64,000 nucleotides of DNA from Vibrio harveyi NBRC 15634 = ATCC 14126 = KCTC 12724 (GCF_001591145.1 NZ_BCUF01000007.1:62001-126000), one strand, 5' to 3'; shown: positions 19,442 through 29,616, numbered from the stretch's first letter. Notes: generated by a model from the sequence alone, not told the origin. A program made the numbers and translations.

Positions 19442-21103
19442 ATGAATCTGACGATCAGAAAACGACTATATATCCTTTCAATAATTCCAATTCTAACCAT
19501 GGCAATAGGCATGATGTGGTTCACCTACCTACAAACCACTGCCTACAACGAACACGAGATTGAGCAGACTCGAAGTCAAATGATGGAGATGAAAAAAGCT
19601 GAGCTCAAAAACTACGTCCAAATGGCGCGTTCCGCTGTCGAGCCACTACTCGCTCAAAACGCCCCACTTGAAGAGGCTCTGCCTATCTTGAAACAGCTGG
19701 AGTTCGGTCAATCCGGTTACATCTTTGGCTACGATTCAAAAGGCGTTCGCGTCGTAGTGGGTAAAAACACCAAAGGCATCGGGGAAAACTTCTATAACTT
19801 GCAGGATAAGAAAGGCAATTACCTGATTCAGGATTTGCTCAAAAATTCCAAAACTGGTGAGTTCACGACTTATTACTTCCCAAAACTCGGTCAGAGCGAA
19901 GCGCTACCGAAACTAAGCTACTCCGTCTTTATTCCTGAATGGGATCTTATGCTGGGTACGGGCTTCTATACTGACGATATCGATGCCATTGTGGCAAACA
20001 TGGAAGAAGCTGCGCATCAGGCTCTCAACACCACACTGACTGCGATCGCTCTATTCTGTGTCTCGATTGCAGCTATCGTCGCAGTCTTCGCGGTGTTTGT
20101 TAACCGCAGCATCATGAAGCCTATTGAGCAGTTTGATGCTTCAATTCACTCTTTCGCGCAAGGCGATGCCGACTTAACCGCACGCATGGAAGAATCAAGC
20201 GTACCGGAGTTCACTCAGCTTAGCCGTAACTTCAATATCTTTGTTGAAAGCCTGCAAGGCATCATCAAGAGTGTTAGCCATGTTGGGCAAGAAGTGGTTT
20301 CAGAGACCAACGACATGTCACAGCGAGCGTCGCAAGTGGACGAATTGGCTTCAGGTCAACGTGAAGAAACCGAACAAGTCGCTGCGGCAATGACCGAGAT
20401 GACAGCAACGGCGCACGAGATTTCCAGCAACGCTAACCAAGCGGCGCAATCCGCCAAAGACGCCGATGATAACTCACAGCAAGCGAAACACATTGTTGAT
20501 TCCGCAGCGAGCTCTGTCGAAGCGCTCGCACTAGAGGTGTCGGAAGCCAGCACGGTGATTTCTCGCTTAGAAAGCGATGTACAAAACATTTCTTCTTCGC
20601 TAGAAGTGATTCAAGACATTGCCGAGCAAACCAACCTATTGGCACTAAACGCAGCCATTGAAGCAGCACGTGCAGGCGAACAAGGTCGCGGCTTTGCGGT
20701 CGTTGCCGATGAGGTTCGTAAACTGGCGAGTCGCACTCAAGACAGCACAGGCGAAATTCACCAAATGATTGAGCAGTTGAAGTCTGGCTCGGATGCAGCA
20801 GTGAAAGCCATGGGTTCAAGCCAAGCGCGTGGTGAAGCAACGGTTGAGGAAGCACGAGCTGCCTCTGCCGCACTACAAGAAATCCAAGCCGCAATTGCTA
20901 ACATCATGGACATGAACACCTTGATCGCAACGGCAACCGAAGAGCAAAGCCAAGTTGGGCAAGAGATTTCACAACGGATTGAAGTGATCTCTCAACAAAG
21001 CAGCCAATCGGCACACCTTGCCAACCAAAACCGTGCAGGCAGTGGCAACCTTAACCACAAAGCTAACGAGCTGTACGACTTGGTCGGTCGCTTTACGGTT
21101 TAA
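19442..21103 (+). CDS. Methyl-accepting chemotaxis protein with Cache sensor
   Basis: 553 aa transmembrane chemoreceptor that controls CheA. TM1 is at about residues 9-29 ([18 protein letters not shown]), followed by a periplasmic single-Cache domain ([37 protein letters not shown]), TM2 at about 200-220, HAMP ([18 protein letters not shown]) and the long signalling hairpin whose tip reads [25 protein letters not shown] lies 9 nt before the chosen ATG. There is no C-terminal NWETF-type pentapeptide. Cache_2-type sensors often bind small organic acids, but the ligand here is unknown. A terminator follows. Confidence 0.92.
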   Translation: MNLTIRKRLYILSIIPILTMAIGMMWFTYLQTTAYNEHEIEQTRSQMMEMKKAELKNYVQMARSAVEPLLAQNAPLEEALPILKQLEFGQSGYIFGYDSKGVRVVVGKNTKGIGENFYNLQDKKGNYLIQDLLKNSKTGEFTTYYFPKLGQSEALPKLSYSVFIPEWDLMLGTGFYTDDIDAIVANMEEAAHQALNTTLTAIALFCVSIAAIVAVFAVFVNRSIMKPIEQFDASIHSFAQGDADLTARMEESSVPEFTQLSRNFNIFVESLQGIIKSVSHVGQEVVSETNDMSQRASQVDELASGQREETEQVAAAMTEMTATAHEISSNANQAAQSAKDADDNSQQAKHIVDSAASSVEALALEVSEASTVISRLESDVQNISSSLEVIQDIAEQTNLLALNAAIEAARAGEQGRGFAVVADEVRKLASRTQDSTGEIHQMIEQLKSGSDAAVKAMGSSQARGEATVEEARAASAALQEIQAAIANIMDMNTLIATATEEQSQVGQEISQRIEVISQQSSQSAHLANQNRAGSGNLNHKANELYDLVGRFTV

Positions 21104-21128
21104 AGCTTTCCTCACCCATTTACTATGC

Positions 21129-21158
21129 AAACAGCGACGCCAAAACGTCGCTGTTTTT
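21129..21158 (+). terminator. Terminator of the chemoreceptor gene
   Basis: Stem AAACAGCGACG / CGTCGCTGTTTTT with a 6-nt loop. Confidence 0.82.
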
Positions 21159-21225
21159 ATTTCTGCTATCCTCATACGACTTAGCTATAATGCCGCCAAC
21201 TTAGCACCTACAAGGGCAAAACCAG

Positions 21226-21720
21226 ATGATTATCATGACCACCAATTTCGGTGATATCGAGATTGAACTGAACCTAGAACGAGCACCAGTTAGCTCAAAA
21301 AACTTCAAAAAATACTGTGAAGATGGCTTCTACAACGGCACCATTTTCCACCGCGTTATTGACGGCTTTATGATCCAAGGTGGCGGTCATACCGAAGACA
21401 TGGCAGAAAAGCCAACACGCGCCCCTATCGCGAACGAAGCAAACCGTGGTCTAAAGAATCTTGTTGGCACTATCGCAATGGCGCGTACCGATGCTCCGCA
21501 CTCTGCAACGGCACAGTTCTTCATTAACTTGGAAGACAATGATTTCCTAGACCACACCGCAACTACCAACCTAGGCTGGGGCTACGCCGTGTTTGGTAAA
21601 GTGACTGCGGGTATGGATGTCGTAAACCGCATCGCGAAAGTGAAAACGACCTCTAAGCTTGGTCACGATGATGTGCCATGCGATCCAATCATTATTGAGA
21701 AAGTGACAGTCAGCGAATAA
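21226..21720 (+). CDS. ppiB: Peptidyl-prolyl cis-trans isomerase B (cyclophilin)
   Basis: 164 aa cytoplasmic cyclophilin that speeds proline cis-trans isomerisation during folding. It matches E. coli PpiB over its length: [20 protein letters not shown] holds the catalytic Arg, then [20 protein letters not shown] and [10 protein letters not shown]. There is no signal peptide. The start [10 protein letters not shown] allows either of two ATGs three codons apart. A terminator follows the gene. Confidence 0.95.
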   Translation: MIIMTTNFGDIEIELNLERAPVSSKNFKKYCEDGFYNGTIFHRVIDGFMIQGGGHTEDMAEKPTRAPIANEANRGLKNLVGTIAMARTDAPHSATAQFFINLEDNDFLDHTATTNLGWGYAVFGKVTAGMDVVNRIAKVKTTSKLGHDDVPCDPIIIEKVTVSE

Positions 21721-21760
21721 GCCCATTCGCCTCTTGGTAGAAATCGTCGCTATAAAACGA

Positions 21761-21800
21761 CAAAAGCGCCTAACGTCTTATGACCTGGGCGCTTTTTGTT
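21761..21800 (+). terminator. Terminator of ppiB
   Basis: Stem AAAAGCGCC / GGCGCTTTTTG with a long 17-nt loop and T tract. Confidence 0.75.
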
Positions 21801-21827
21801 TTTATTGCTGAAAAAAAGAGCAGCGAG

Positions 21828-21840
21828 TTTACAGTGTAAA
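21828..21840. other. parS2: parS2-like site (distal)
   Basis: TTTACAGTGTAAA, the Vibrio chromosome-2 centromere motif (TTTACA-N-TGTAAA) bound by ParB2. It sits between ppiB and the response-regulator gene, about 22 kb from the other sites near ori2. Confidence 0.75.
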
Positions 21841-21859
21841 GAGTGAGCAGTTCTAGCGT

Positions 21860-22651
21860 TTACATCCCTTTGAACAAACTTTGAGATGCACGGCTCACGG
21901 GAAGCTTGTTTTCCCCAACGTGAACAAACATTCTGCCTGCAAAGTCTTTGTTTACTTTGCTAATTTTGCACACTTGCACCACGCTTGAACGGTGCACTTG
22001 CCAGAACTGTTCTGGGTTAAGCTGCCCTATCAACTCTTTCAACGAGGTGCGAATCAAATACTCCTGCACTTTGCCTTGTCCTTGTTGGGCATATACAGAA
22101 ACGTATTTTTCTTCCGCTTTGAAATACAACACATCAGACGTAGCAATCAGATGAATATCTTCCCCTTGCGTCGCTTTGATCCACTGAAGATATTGCGGCG
22201 TTTGTGGCGCGGATAATTGCTGCAACTGTTCTAACAGACTGCTCATCTGCACATTACTGCTTTCTTGTTCTCGCTTAGCAAGGCGTGCTTTCACTCTTTC
22301 ACACGTCGTCAGGAGGCGCTCATCCGAGATAGGCTTGAGCAAATAATCGGCGGCATTTTGTTCAAAGGCTTTGATGGCGTAATCATCGTACGCAGTGACA
22401 AACACAATCAAAGGTGGATTGGCGAGTTGATTAAGTTTTTGCGCTAGTGTCATGCCATCCAGAACTGGCATACGAATATCAAGAAACGCAATGTCAGGTT
22501 GGTTTTGCTCAATGACTTGCAACGCTTGTTCACCATCGGCAACTTTGGCTATTACCTCTAGCTCAGGCCACACTTCAGCTAGGCTTTTATCAAGATGGCG
22601 CCTCAATAGCGGTTCATCATCAGCAATAATGGCAGTAAACCCTGTATTCAT
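21860..22651 (-). CDS. LytTR-family response regulator
   Basis: 263 aa. The N-terminal receiver has the acidic pair ADDEP, the phospho-acceptor Asp in [13 protein letters not shown], and the Lys in YLLKPI. The C-terminal LytTR DNA-binding domain (about 160-260) includes [13 protein letters not shown] and [14 protein letters not shown]. It lies 15 bp downstream of its cognate LytS-type kinase and is the last gene of the seven-gene operon. LytTR proteins often control membrane or export genes, so it may regulate this operon. Confidence 0.92.
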   Translation of the reverse strand: MNTGFTAIIADDEPLLRRHLDKSLAEVWPELEVIAKVADGEQALQVIEQNQPDIAFLDIRMPVLDGMTLAQKLNQLANPPLIVFVTAYDDYAIKAFEQNAADYLLKPISDERLLTTCERVKARLAKREQESSNVQMSSLLEQLQQLSAPQTPQYLQWIKATQGEDIHLIATSDVLYFKAEEKYVSVYAQQGQGKVQEYLIRTSLKELIGQLNPEQFWQVHRSSVVQVCKISKVNKDFAGRMFVHVGENKLPVSRASQSLFKGM

Positions 22652-22666
22652 TCCTTTCTTCCTTGA

Positions 22667-23689
22667 TTACGATTCCATTGGCCAGCGCAAGCGAACACAA
22701 ACGCCACCCTGAGCAGGTTCACTGATAGAAACCTCTCCTTGCCCTGCGAACAAAGCTTCAACTCGCTGCTTGAGATTACTTAGACCCACGCCAGAGCCCA
22801 TGTGCCCACTCACGTGATTCAAGCCAACACCTGTGTCTCTGACTTCAATCTTCAAGTTCTGTTGTTCGCGCTTGATGAGCAAGCTGACTTCGCCACCTTC
22901 TCGCTTCGGCTCAATACCATGGATGATGGCGTTTTCGATTAAAGGTTGGAGCATCATCGGCGGTAATTCGGTTCTGGCTAACCCCTCTTCCACCTCAATC
23001 TTATAACTCAGTCGATCACCCAAACGAGTTTGTTGGATACCTAAGTAAGCCTCAAGTAACGCAGTTTCATCGTCTATGGTGGTGTGCTCTTCACGTGAGC
23101 TTTTGAGCGTTGCACGCAGTAGCGCGGTTAACTGTTCTAGCATCAGCTTAGCTTTATCAACATCTTGCGACATAAGCGCGCTGATATTTGCCAAGGTATT
23201 GAATAAGAAATGCGGTTCAATCTGGCTTTGCATCTGCTTAAGCTGACTCAGCAACAGCGCACGATCTTGCTCTGCTTTCTCGCGCTTAATGGCTTCCAAC
23301 TCTCGTTGCGCGATTGCATGTTGCTCGCGTGAATAGAAATAGAAAAAGCACATGGTACTGAATAACAACCCCATGAGTCCAACCGATAGCATACCTGAGA
23401 TGCCGAAATATTCTCCGAGCCAAAACTGGGCGTTTACCACACCGAACAATAAGCAAGCCGTCAGCGAGATAGCCACTTCCGCCAAACGAGGAATGGTAGG
23501 AAACAGGCGGTCGACAAGCCATGAGAAGAATATAGCCGAATAGCCAAATCCAAAACTCACCATAACATGAACGTAAAATGAGCCGCCCCAAACAGAAAGC
23601 GTCATTGCTGCGATAAAGAGACAAAATGCCGTGGTCACTAATAAGCTACGCGACCATCCACTTTTCACCACTGATTTTGCTGAACACAT
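22667..23689 (-). CDS. LytS/YpdA-type sensor histidine kinase
   Basis: 340 aa. About four to five hydrophobic helices span the first 130 residues (TAFCLFIAAMTLSVWGGSFY, HVMVSFGFGYSAIFFSWLVD), with no large periplasmic domain. The cytoplasmic kinase has the phospho-His motif QIEPHFLFNTLANISALM (His_kinase family) and an HATPase with LPPMMLQPLIENAIIHGI and GVGLSNLKQRVEA. It is placed between the outer-membrane-type protein and the regulator; its start directly follows the preceding stop, so translation is probably coupled. Confidence 0.92.
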   Translation of the reverse strand: MCSAKSVVKSGWSRSLLVTTAFCLFIAAMTLSVWGGSFYVHVMVSFGFGYSAIFFSWLVDRLFPTIPRLAEVAISLTACLLFGVVNAQFWLGEYFGISGMLSVGLMGLLFSTMCFFYFYSREQHAIAQRELEAIKREKAEQDRALLLSQLKQMQSQIEPHFLFNTLANISALMSQDVDKAKLMLEQLTALLRATLKSSREEHTTIDDETALLEAYLGIQQTRLGDRLSYKIEVEEGLARTELPPMMLQPLIENAIIHGIEPKREGGEVSLLIKREQQNLKIEVRDTGVGLNHVSGHMGSGVGLSNLKQRVEALFAGQGEVSISEPAQGGVCVRLRWPMES

Positions 23690-25036
23690 TTAGAATTTCC
23701 CTTTGATGTTAAATACAATCATATGCTTATCATTGATTTGTGCGTAAGCAGATTGGTCGTCTCCGGTTAAAAAGCGTGCGGCAACTTCCACTTCTACACT
23801 TTGATCGCCGGTATCAATCCATTGGTAGTTAAGCCACTGCGTGACAATCACACCACCATCTTGTGGCGCCAACATCACATCCAACGTAGGGGTTACATCA
23901 CTTAGCCAGCCCATATCCGCTTTACCGTTCCATGCAGCCCACGCTTCCAAATCCCAACTCCAGTGCAGCATTACGTTATGCTGAACGATATTGGCGTGCT
24001 GAAACCCTTGGGCGTAGCTTGTCGCAAGTAGAGCGCTGCTAGCCAACAGAGAGTTGTTAGGTTCAGGGAGCTGAGAGAGTAATTCGCCACGCTCTATTGC
24101 TTGCTGCCATTCGCTTTTCGACCATGCTCGGCTGTCGTACCAATATTCAGCAATCACGTTGTGTCCGGCTTGGTTTGCCCAGTTCATCCCAACTAAAGCT
24201 TGGAATGCACTTCCCTGCTCCTCAGCTGAAACGGGTTGGTAAAGATCATCCTGCTGAAACTGATAGCCGACACTTTGCTTTTGCCACAGCATGGAACCGT
24301 GCATGGCGATGGATTCATCCCACACGGCAATGGCACTGGCTCCGAGTAAACCTCGGCGCACATCATCGTAATAACCAACAAGTTGATACTCGGTGTCACC
24401 CACCAGCGCATAACGACGAATACCAACACCTTGCTGCTCTGCGGCTTGATCAAGAGCACTCTGGTCTTGTTGCCCCCAGCTTGAATCCGTCGCAATCACC
24501 GTCCACTCGCCTGCCATATGGTAGTGTGAGAGTGAAAACACACCCGCCCCCTCTTCTGCGACTAAGCCAACCGGGTTTTGTCGATAAGGCTTAAACAGAT
24601 CCAAAGGTCGGTAGCCATAACCCACACCCCAATCCACGCGCAACTTACCTAAGCTCACATCAAGCGTAGTGTCACCGACTTGCCACTCCCCTAGCCAAGC
24701 CAGCTCTCTAATCAACAACTGGTTATCAGCTTCACTCCACCAATCACTCTCTCCTTGTTGATTGAGGTACAAACCTTGGCTGTACAGAGCAAACAAGCCA
24801 CTGAAGTTTTGATAATTCACCTGCACATCCAAGAGTGCATTAAGTGAATCACGAGAACTGCTCTGCGCTTGTATAAATGCGCTGTCACGCTGCTTGGCCG
24901 TTTCGTAACTGACAGCCCAATCCCACTCAAAACTCAGTTCATCATTGGCACAAGCAGGGGCTGACGCGCCCACACACAATGACGCAGCAATCAACAGACT
25001 GGTGCTTTTGTTAAGGTTAGGCTGGTGCGATTTCAT
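23690..25036 (-). CDS. Putative outer-membrane beta-barrel protein
   Basis: 448 aa. It begins with a signal peptide ending SAPACAN, continues with alternating polar/aromatic strands rich in Trp and Tyr (LNYQWIDTGDQSVEVEVAAR), and ends HMIVFNIKGKF, a C-terminal Phe as in barrels assembled by Bam. I do not recognise the exact family. Lying directly after a LolA-like periplasmic protein gene and an FtsX/LolD-type exporter, it could be the outer-membrane acceptor or channel of that pathway. That role is inference. Confidence 0.7.
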   Translation of the reverse strand: MKSHQPNLNKSTSLLIAASLCVGASAPACANDELSFEWDWAVSYETAKQRDSAFIQAQSSSRDSLNALLDVQVNYQNFSGLFALYSQGLYLNQQGESDWWSEADNQLLIRELAWLGEWQVGDTTLDVSLGKLRVDWGVGYGYRPLDLFKPYRQNPVGLVAEEGAGVFSLSHYHMAGEWTVIATDSSWGQQDQSALDQAAEQQGVGIRRYALVGDTEYQLVGYYDDVRRGLLGASAIAVWDESIAMHGSMLWQKQSVGYQFQQDDLYQPVSAEEQGSAFQALVGMNWANQAGHNVIAEYWYDSRAWSKSEWQQAIERGELLSQLPEPNNSLLASSALLATSYAQGFQHANIVQHNVMLHWSWDLEAWAAWNGKADMGWLSDVTPTLDVMLAPQDGGVIVTQWLNYQWIDTGDQSVEVEVAARFLTGDDQSAYAQINDKHMIVFNIKGKF

Positions 25037-25081
25037 GTGACTTCCTTGCTCGTTTTCATGGTTCTATTTACGAAGCTCAGA

Positions 25082-25867
25082 CTAAAGCTGAGTCGTGTTG
25101 GCTTTAGGCAGATAGCTTGGGTTGTAGAACTTGTTATCCAGTTGCCAAGGCACGATTTCTTGGTACTCGATAACGGTCTTTTTGCTCGGCTGAATGCTAT
25201 CAAGCAAGGTCATCTCACTGACGTAGTCTTCGCCATTGTCGGTTGCGCGTCCGTATTGCGCTTGCTTGGCGAGTTTGCCAGAGCGCAAGTAGAGATCGGC
25301 TTTGATTGGAAACGCATCTTGCTCAGACAACCATAAATCGATCTTCTGATAGCTCGCCCCTTTGGTTTTCGCGGTTAAGGCAAGGTGATAAGCCGCAACA
25401 CTTGCTCCATTCACCGAAACAGTTTCTGTCGCTCTCCATTCACCTTGATAATCTTGGCTCCAAGTCAGGGTTGAGATGTCGCCGATAGACGCTTCACCAA
25501 GAAGCTTCTGCATCGGCGTAATGCGAATCGGACGGCGGCTCTTTGGCATTTGCAGCCAGTAGTTGTCGCCCATCATCAGCATCTTTTGCCCAGCTTCGAC
25601 TGCCGATTTGAACACCACCAACGATTCACGATTTGGACGCGTGTACACATGGTAAAGGCGGGTTTTATCTAACTCTTGGTCTTGATATAAGCGCACCAGT
25701 GACACCACTTTGGAGGAATCATCGTGCAAGCGGTAGCTGTCGGCTTTTTCAATCAATTGCGCAACTTGCTGTGCATCTAGCGCTGTTTCATTTGCACTGA
25801 CATTCATGCTTGCAACGCCGCTTACCGTCAGCAGTGCAATTGGTAATAGTGATTTGAAATTAAACAT
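25082..25867 (-). CDS. LolA-like outer-membrane lipoprotein-sorting family protein
   Basis: 261 aa with a signal peptide (LLPIALLTVSGVASMNVSA). The mature protein has the LolA_like features: WLQMPKSRRPIRITPMQKLL followed by LGEASIGDIS, and SYQKIDLWLSEQDAFPIKAD. The family has the half-barrel LolA fold and is assumed to carry lipidic molecules across the periplasm. Its start lies inside the 3' end of the permease gene (8-nt overlap) with GGAGG upstream, so the two are coupled and probably act together. Confidence 0.82.
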   Translation of the reverse strand: MFNFKSLLPIALLTVSGVASMNVSANETALDAQQVAQLIEKADSYRLHDDSSKVVSLVRLYQDQELDKTRLYHVYTRPNRESLVVFKSAVEAGQKMLMMGDNYWLQMPKSRRPIRITPMQKLLGEASIGDISTLTWSQDYQGEWRATETVSVNGASVAAYHLALTAKTKGASYQKIDLWLSEQDAFPIKADLYLRSGKLAKQAQYGRATDNGEDYVSEMTLLDSIQPSKKTVIEYQEIVPWQLDNKFYNPSYLPKANTTQL

Positions 25868-27128
25868 AAATCAGTGCCTCCGTAATTGGCTTGTTCACCC
25901 CTTTGCGCGCCGAGAAAAACGCCGCAACCAAACAAATCATCATTACTGCAAATCCTGCTATGGCTACCAGCTCCCAAGAGAAGTAAATCGTTAATGGGTA
26001 ACCTTCTGTGCGTCCTGGCGGTGGCGGCATTTGCACATCCACGACCATCAGTAAGACGGTGACTAGCGCCGTAAACAAAGCACCGATTAAGCTGCCAATC
26101 ACGGCAAGTAACCCTGCTTCGCGCAAGAACCCAGCAATGATTTCGCGAGGGTAGCTACCAAGCGCTGACAAGGTGCCAATTTCACGGGTACGCTCGGTGA
26201 CCGACATGGTCATGGTGTTGAACAGGGCGACAAAGACTACCAACGCCATTACTGCGCCCATGATGCCGAAGATGCGGTCGTACAAATCTTTCACTTTGAG
26301 ATAGAAGAACGCACGTTCTTGCCAAGGCGTAATCTCAATATCTTGATCGCCAAAGTTCTGCTTTTGCTTACTCAGAACCGAAGCCACTTGTTGCTCGACT
26401 TGGTTAGTTAAACTGGTGTCGAACAAGAAGACAGATAACGTACTGACTTTGTCTGAGCCCAACAACGATTGCGCGCTGTTGATGTGCACGTACAACTGGC
26501 GTTTATCAAGCTCTGGTACGCCTGTTGAATAGATGCCACGAACTTTGAAGTCATACGCGTTCAATGCGCCGTCAGTTGTGGTCGCCAGCAAGGTAATCCA
26601 ATCGCCAACGTGCACGCTTAGGTTGTTCGCCAAATCAACGCCGAGCATCACTTCTGGCTCTGCTGGGTCATAACGCGATGCATGAATGTTCGAAAGTGTT
26701 TGCCCTTCACGCACGTCCAAAAACGGTCCTTTCATATCGAATTCGCGTTCGTTAACACCAATGCCGATAAAGATCGATGACTTGTTGCCGTTGGAAATCA
26801 AACCGCTGAACTCAACTCGTGGCTGCACACCTCGCACTTCATTCAACCCAATCAATTGCTTGGTGATGTCGTCGGCGTGAGTTAACCCGTTACTCAGCGG
26901 CATCTCTTCTTCTTTGGCGAAGTAACCCGGAGTGGTTAACGTCAGATGCCCCGTGTCACGCGCTGTCGATTCTTTCAAACTGTCATAGGTGTACAGACCA
27001 AAACCGCCCGCACTGGTTAACGCAAACACGGCAATAGCGATGATCAGCATCGACAACAAACTGCGACGGCGATTGCGTTGCAGGTTCAACCAAGCAAGAC
27101 GAACCGAAACAGGAATTAGCTTGCCCAT
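25860..27128 (-). CDS. FtsX-family ABC permease (MacB/LolE type)
   Basis: 422 aa. A first TM helix (LLSMLIIAIAVFALTSAGGF) precedes a large periplasmic domain (MacB_PCD, about 45-260), then three TM helices of the FtsX domain (FGIMGAVMALVVFVALFNTM, with TERTREIGTLSALG the coupling-helix signature, and AIGSLIGALFTALVTVLL-type segments). This is a mechanotransmission-type transporter that moves lipids, lipoproteins or peptides rather than importing solutes. It overlaps the ATPase gene by 13 nt and the LolA-like gene by 8 nt. Confidence 0.9.
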   Translation of the reverse strand: MGKLIPVSVRLAWLNLQRNRRRSLLSMLIIAIAVFALTSAGGFGLYTYDSLKESTARDTGHLTLTTPGYFAKEEEMPLSNGLTHADDITKQLIGLNEVRGVQPRVEFSGLISNGNKSSIFIGIGVNEREFDMKGPFLDVREGQTLSNIHASRYDPAEPEVMLGVDLANNLSVHVGDWITLLATTTDGALNAYDFKVRGIYSTGVPELDKRQLYVHINSAQSLLGSDKVSTLSVFLFDTSLTNQVEQQVASVLSKQKQNFGDQDIEITPWQERAFFYLKVKDLYDRIFGIMGAVMALVVFVALFNTMTMSVTERTREIGTLSALGSYPREIIAGFLREAGLLAVIGSLIGALFTALVTVLLMVVDVQMPPPPGRTEGYPLTIYFSWELVAIAGFAVMMICLVAAFFSARKGVNKPITEALIYV

Positions 27129-27814
27129 GAAACCTCCTCCACACTTGCGTGCGTTTGGGTAATTTTGCCATCCACCAATTCAATGGTGCGGTCACAACGG
27201 GATGCCATGCGAGGGTCGTGAGTGGCGACGATAAAAGTGGTGCCTAGCTCGTGTCCGAGCCCTTTCATAATGTCGATGACCTTGTTGGCAGTTTGGCTAT
27301 CAAGACTTGCGGTTGGCTCATCAGCAATCACCAATGCTGGTTTGTGCACTAAAGCGCGCGCAATTGCCACGCGTTGTTGCTGACCGCCTGATAGGTTATC
27401 GGGCATGTGATGAATAAACTCGCCCAAGCCAACGTGTTCTAGCATTTGTGTGGCGAGCTCGGTTTGTTCAGCTTTTGAAAAGCCGTTGAGGTGTAACGGA
27501 TACGCCACGTTCTCTAGCGCCGTCATCACGGGGACAAGATTGAATTTTTGGAACACAAAACCAAGCTTTTCACGACGCATTTTCGCCGCCTGCATTTGCC
27601 CGGTTGGGTATGGGCTGCCTGCAAACGTCACCTGACCTTGGTATTGAGTATCCAGCATACCAAGCACGTTAAGTAAGGTGCTTTTGCCTGAGCCAGACGG
27701 TCCACACAGAGCCACCATTTCGCCAGCAAACACTTCACCAGACACGTCTCGCAATGCACGCACCGTTTGGTTGCCAAGGGCGTAATCGCGGCTAAGTTGA
27801 TTAAAAACGATCAT
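27116..27814 (-). CDS. ABC transporter ATP-binding protein (LolD/MacB type)
   Basis: 232 aa. Walker A is GPSGSGKST, the Q-loop is VFQKFNLVPVMT, the signature is LSGGQQQRVAIARAL, Walker B is LVIADEPTASLDS and the switch His is in VATHDPRMA. These features are those of the LolD/MacB/FtsE branch, which pairs with FtsX-domain permeases such as the next gene. GGGAGG lies just before the ATG. Confidence 0.93.
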   Translation of the reverse strand: MIVFNQLSRDYALGNQTVRALRDVSGEVFAGEMVALCGPSGSGKSTLLNVLGMLDTQYQGQVTFAGSPYPTGQMQAAKMRREKLGFVFQKFNLVPVMTALENVAYPLHLNGFSKAEQTELATQMLEHVGLGEFIHHMPDNLSGGQQQRVAIARALVHKPALVIADEPTASLDSQTANKVIDIMKGLGHELGTTFIVATHDPRMASRCDRTIELVDGKITQTHASVEEVSWAS

Positions 27815-27823
27815 GACGCCTCC

Positions 27824-28492
27824 CTAATATTTCGCTAGCAGCGCTTTTGCGGTTTGCGTTTCTAAATTGCTGTCACCCAACTGCTCCATTTGCGCTAACC
27901 ATATTTTGGCTTGTTGAACATCTTCAGCACGCAGTGCCGCTTCAATGGCGTAGCGATAAATCCACGACGTTGCAGCGAAAGGTTGTTGGCTAAAACTCGG
28001 CTCATCGAGCAATGAAAGGTACAGCTCGTAGCCACGCTCAAAGTGATTGAACATGTCAGGTAAAGAGGTAAACGTAGTGGCTGCCATAGCGGTGGCTAAT
28101 TGGTATTCCGGCAAGCCTTGTAAGCGTTGTTGTTCTTGCAGTGGCAATGGCTGATTCGCCATTAAGTCCAAGCCTTTTTGGATAGTGGCAAGACCGCGCT
28201 CGGTGAATTTCATCTTGTTCCAAGGCATAAACGCCTCACGACCTTGCAACGTCTCAGCACTGCCTAAGTAAACCAAGGTCACCGGCGTTGCGCCCTGCTC
28301 TTCGAGTTGTTTGGATAATTCGCCGTAAACGGTATCAACTAAGCCAGAGTCACCCTGCGCTGCTTGATTGAATTGACTGAGTGTGCGCTCACTTGGATTA
28401 GCCAGAGCCAAATTGCTGCTGAGTGCAAATGCGGCGATAAATGTACTTGCCAGTTTAAGAGCTTTGATTGAGCGAGATTGAGAAACCATCAT
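27824..28492 (-). CDS. Exported protein of unknown function, first gene of the ABC-LytTR operon
   Basis: 222 aa. Signal peptide with cleavage near NLALANP. The mature part is helical, with repeated amphipathic helices (ATSWIYRYAIEAALRAEDVQ, QAKIWLAQMEQLGDSNLETQ) that look like TPR-type units near the C-terminus. I do not recognise a family. As the first gene it sets the operon: exported protein, ATPase, permease, LolA-like carrier, outer-membrane protein, kinase, regulator. It may be an accessory subunit of that pathway. Confidence 0.7.
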   Translation of the reverse strand: MMVSQSRSIKALKLASTFIAAFALSSNLALANPSERTLSQFNQAAQGDSGLVDTVYGELSKQLEEQGATPVTLVYLGSAETLQGREAFMPWNKMKFTERGLATIQKGLDLMANQPLPLQEQQRLQGLPEYQLATAMAATTFTSLPDMFNHFERGYELYLSLLDEPSFSQQPFAATSWIYRYAIEAALRAEDVQQAKIWLAQMEQLGDSNLETQTAKALLAKY

Positions 28493-28576
28493 GTACTGTC
28501 CTTAGTTGAACGTGATTTGATGGTTTCAGATTAAGGGAGAAAATCGCACGCTGCTTTTGCATGCGACCAATGGCAG

Positions 28577-29497
28577 TTATGTGGAGTGAATGGTATTGAG
28601 AGAGGATGAATGGTTTCGCTCCTCTGAAGCCAGCAAAATCGCTTCGACCATTAAGGTCAGCGCTTTAGGCTGATAGTTACGCTGACGATAAACCAAATAG
28701 GCTTCGCGATCCCCGCGGCTGTAGGATGTTGCGACGCGCACGAGATTCAATTCAGGCTTAACGTGGCGTAATGGGATCGACGCAATTCCCAAACCGTTTT
28801 CCACCGCTTTGATCACCGCGGTGATGTCATTGACCACTAAACGCGGATTACAGTTGAGCATGTCCACCAGCTTGTCTTGCTGATAGATAGGCACTTGTGT
28901 GGTGTGTGTGCTGGCTACCCAGTCTTGCTTGGCTAAATCTTGTAAGGTTTCAATATTGCCGCCCGCTTGCGCTAGATATTCAGGGCTAACAAAGAAAGCG
29001 TGCTCTACTTTAAACAATGGGCGCGCGATCATATCGTCCAAACCATCCAAATCGAACGTCACCACCAGATCGCGATCGGTTTCTGGAATCGAATTCACTT
29101 GGCTAAGCAATAGATCAATAGTCACTTTTGGATAGGTTTTGATGTAGTCCTCAATCACCTTGTCAACCAAGTCATTGTAAAAGCGGCTTGGCATCACCAG
29201 TCGGATTCGCCCCTCCACTTCTTGGCTTTGCTGATTGAGCTGCAAGATGCCGGATTCAATCTGCGCCATCGCACTGCTGAGCTGGTCAAACGCCTGTAAG
29301 CCTGTCTCGGTTGCCACCAACTCACGTCCTTTCTTCTCCAGCAACCTCAGCCCTAGACGCGCTTCCAGCGCCGATAAACGACGAGACATAGTAGAGACCG
29401 GCAGTTCGAGCTTTTTCGCCGCCGCGAGCAGAGAGCCTTGCTCAACCACTGAGCAAAACAGGTACAGATCATCAACGTTTCCAAATATGGAATTCAT
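28577..29497 (-). CDS. LysR-family regulator next to an AaeAB-like efflux pair
   Basis: 306 aa. The N-terminal winged helix reads FCSVVEQGSLLAAAKKLELP and STMSRRLSALEARLGLRLLE; the rest is the periplasmic-binding-protein-like effector domain (about 95-295). The start at MNSIFGNVDDLY has GGAAGA just upstream; an ATG nine codons earlier is less good. It is divergent from the HlyD/DUF2955 genes across 119 bp, the arrangement seen for AaeR and aaeAB in E. coli, so it probably controls them. No binding site is clear. Confidence 0.88.
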   Translation of the reverse strand: MNSIFGNVDDLYLFCSVVEQGSLLAAAKKLELPVSTMSRRLSALEARLGLRLLEKKGRELVATETGLQAFDQLSSAMAQIESGILQLNQQSQEVEGRIRLVMPSRFYNDLVDKVIEDYIKTYPKVTIDLLLSQVNSIPETDRDLVVTFDLDGLDDMIARPLFKVEHAFFVSPEYLAQAGGNIETLQDLAKQDWVASTHTTQVPIYQQDKLVDMLNCNPRLVVNDITAVIKAVENGLGIASIPLRHVKPELNLVRVATSYSRGDREAYLVYRQRNYQPKALTLMVEAILLASEERNHSSSLNTIHST

Positions 29498-29616
29498 ACT
29501 TCTTCCATTGGTTATTTTTTCCAATTTTAGATGAGTATAACCTAGCCCACGTAGAAAAGAGACCCGAATATGCCGTGAACGCGGCGCGTAATAACGAATG
29601 AATACTAGGTACAGAC

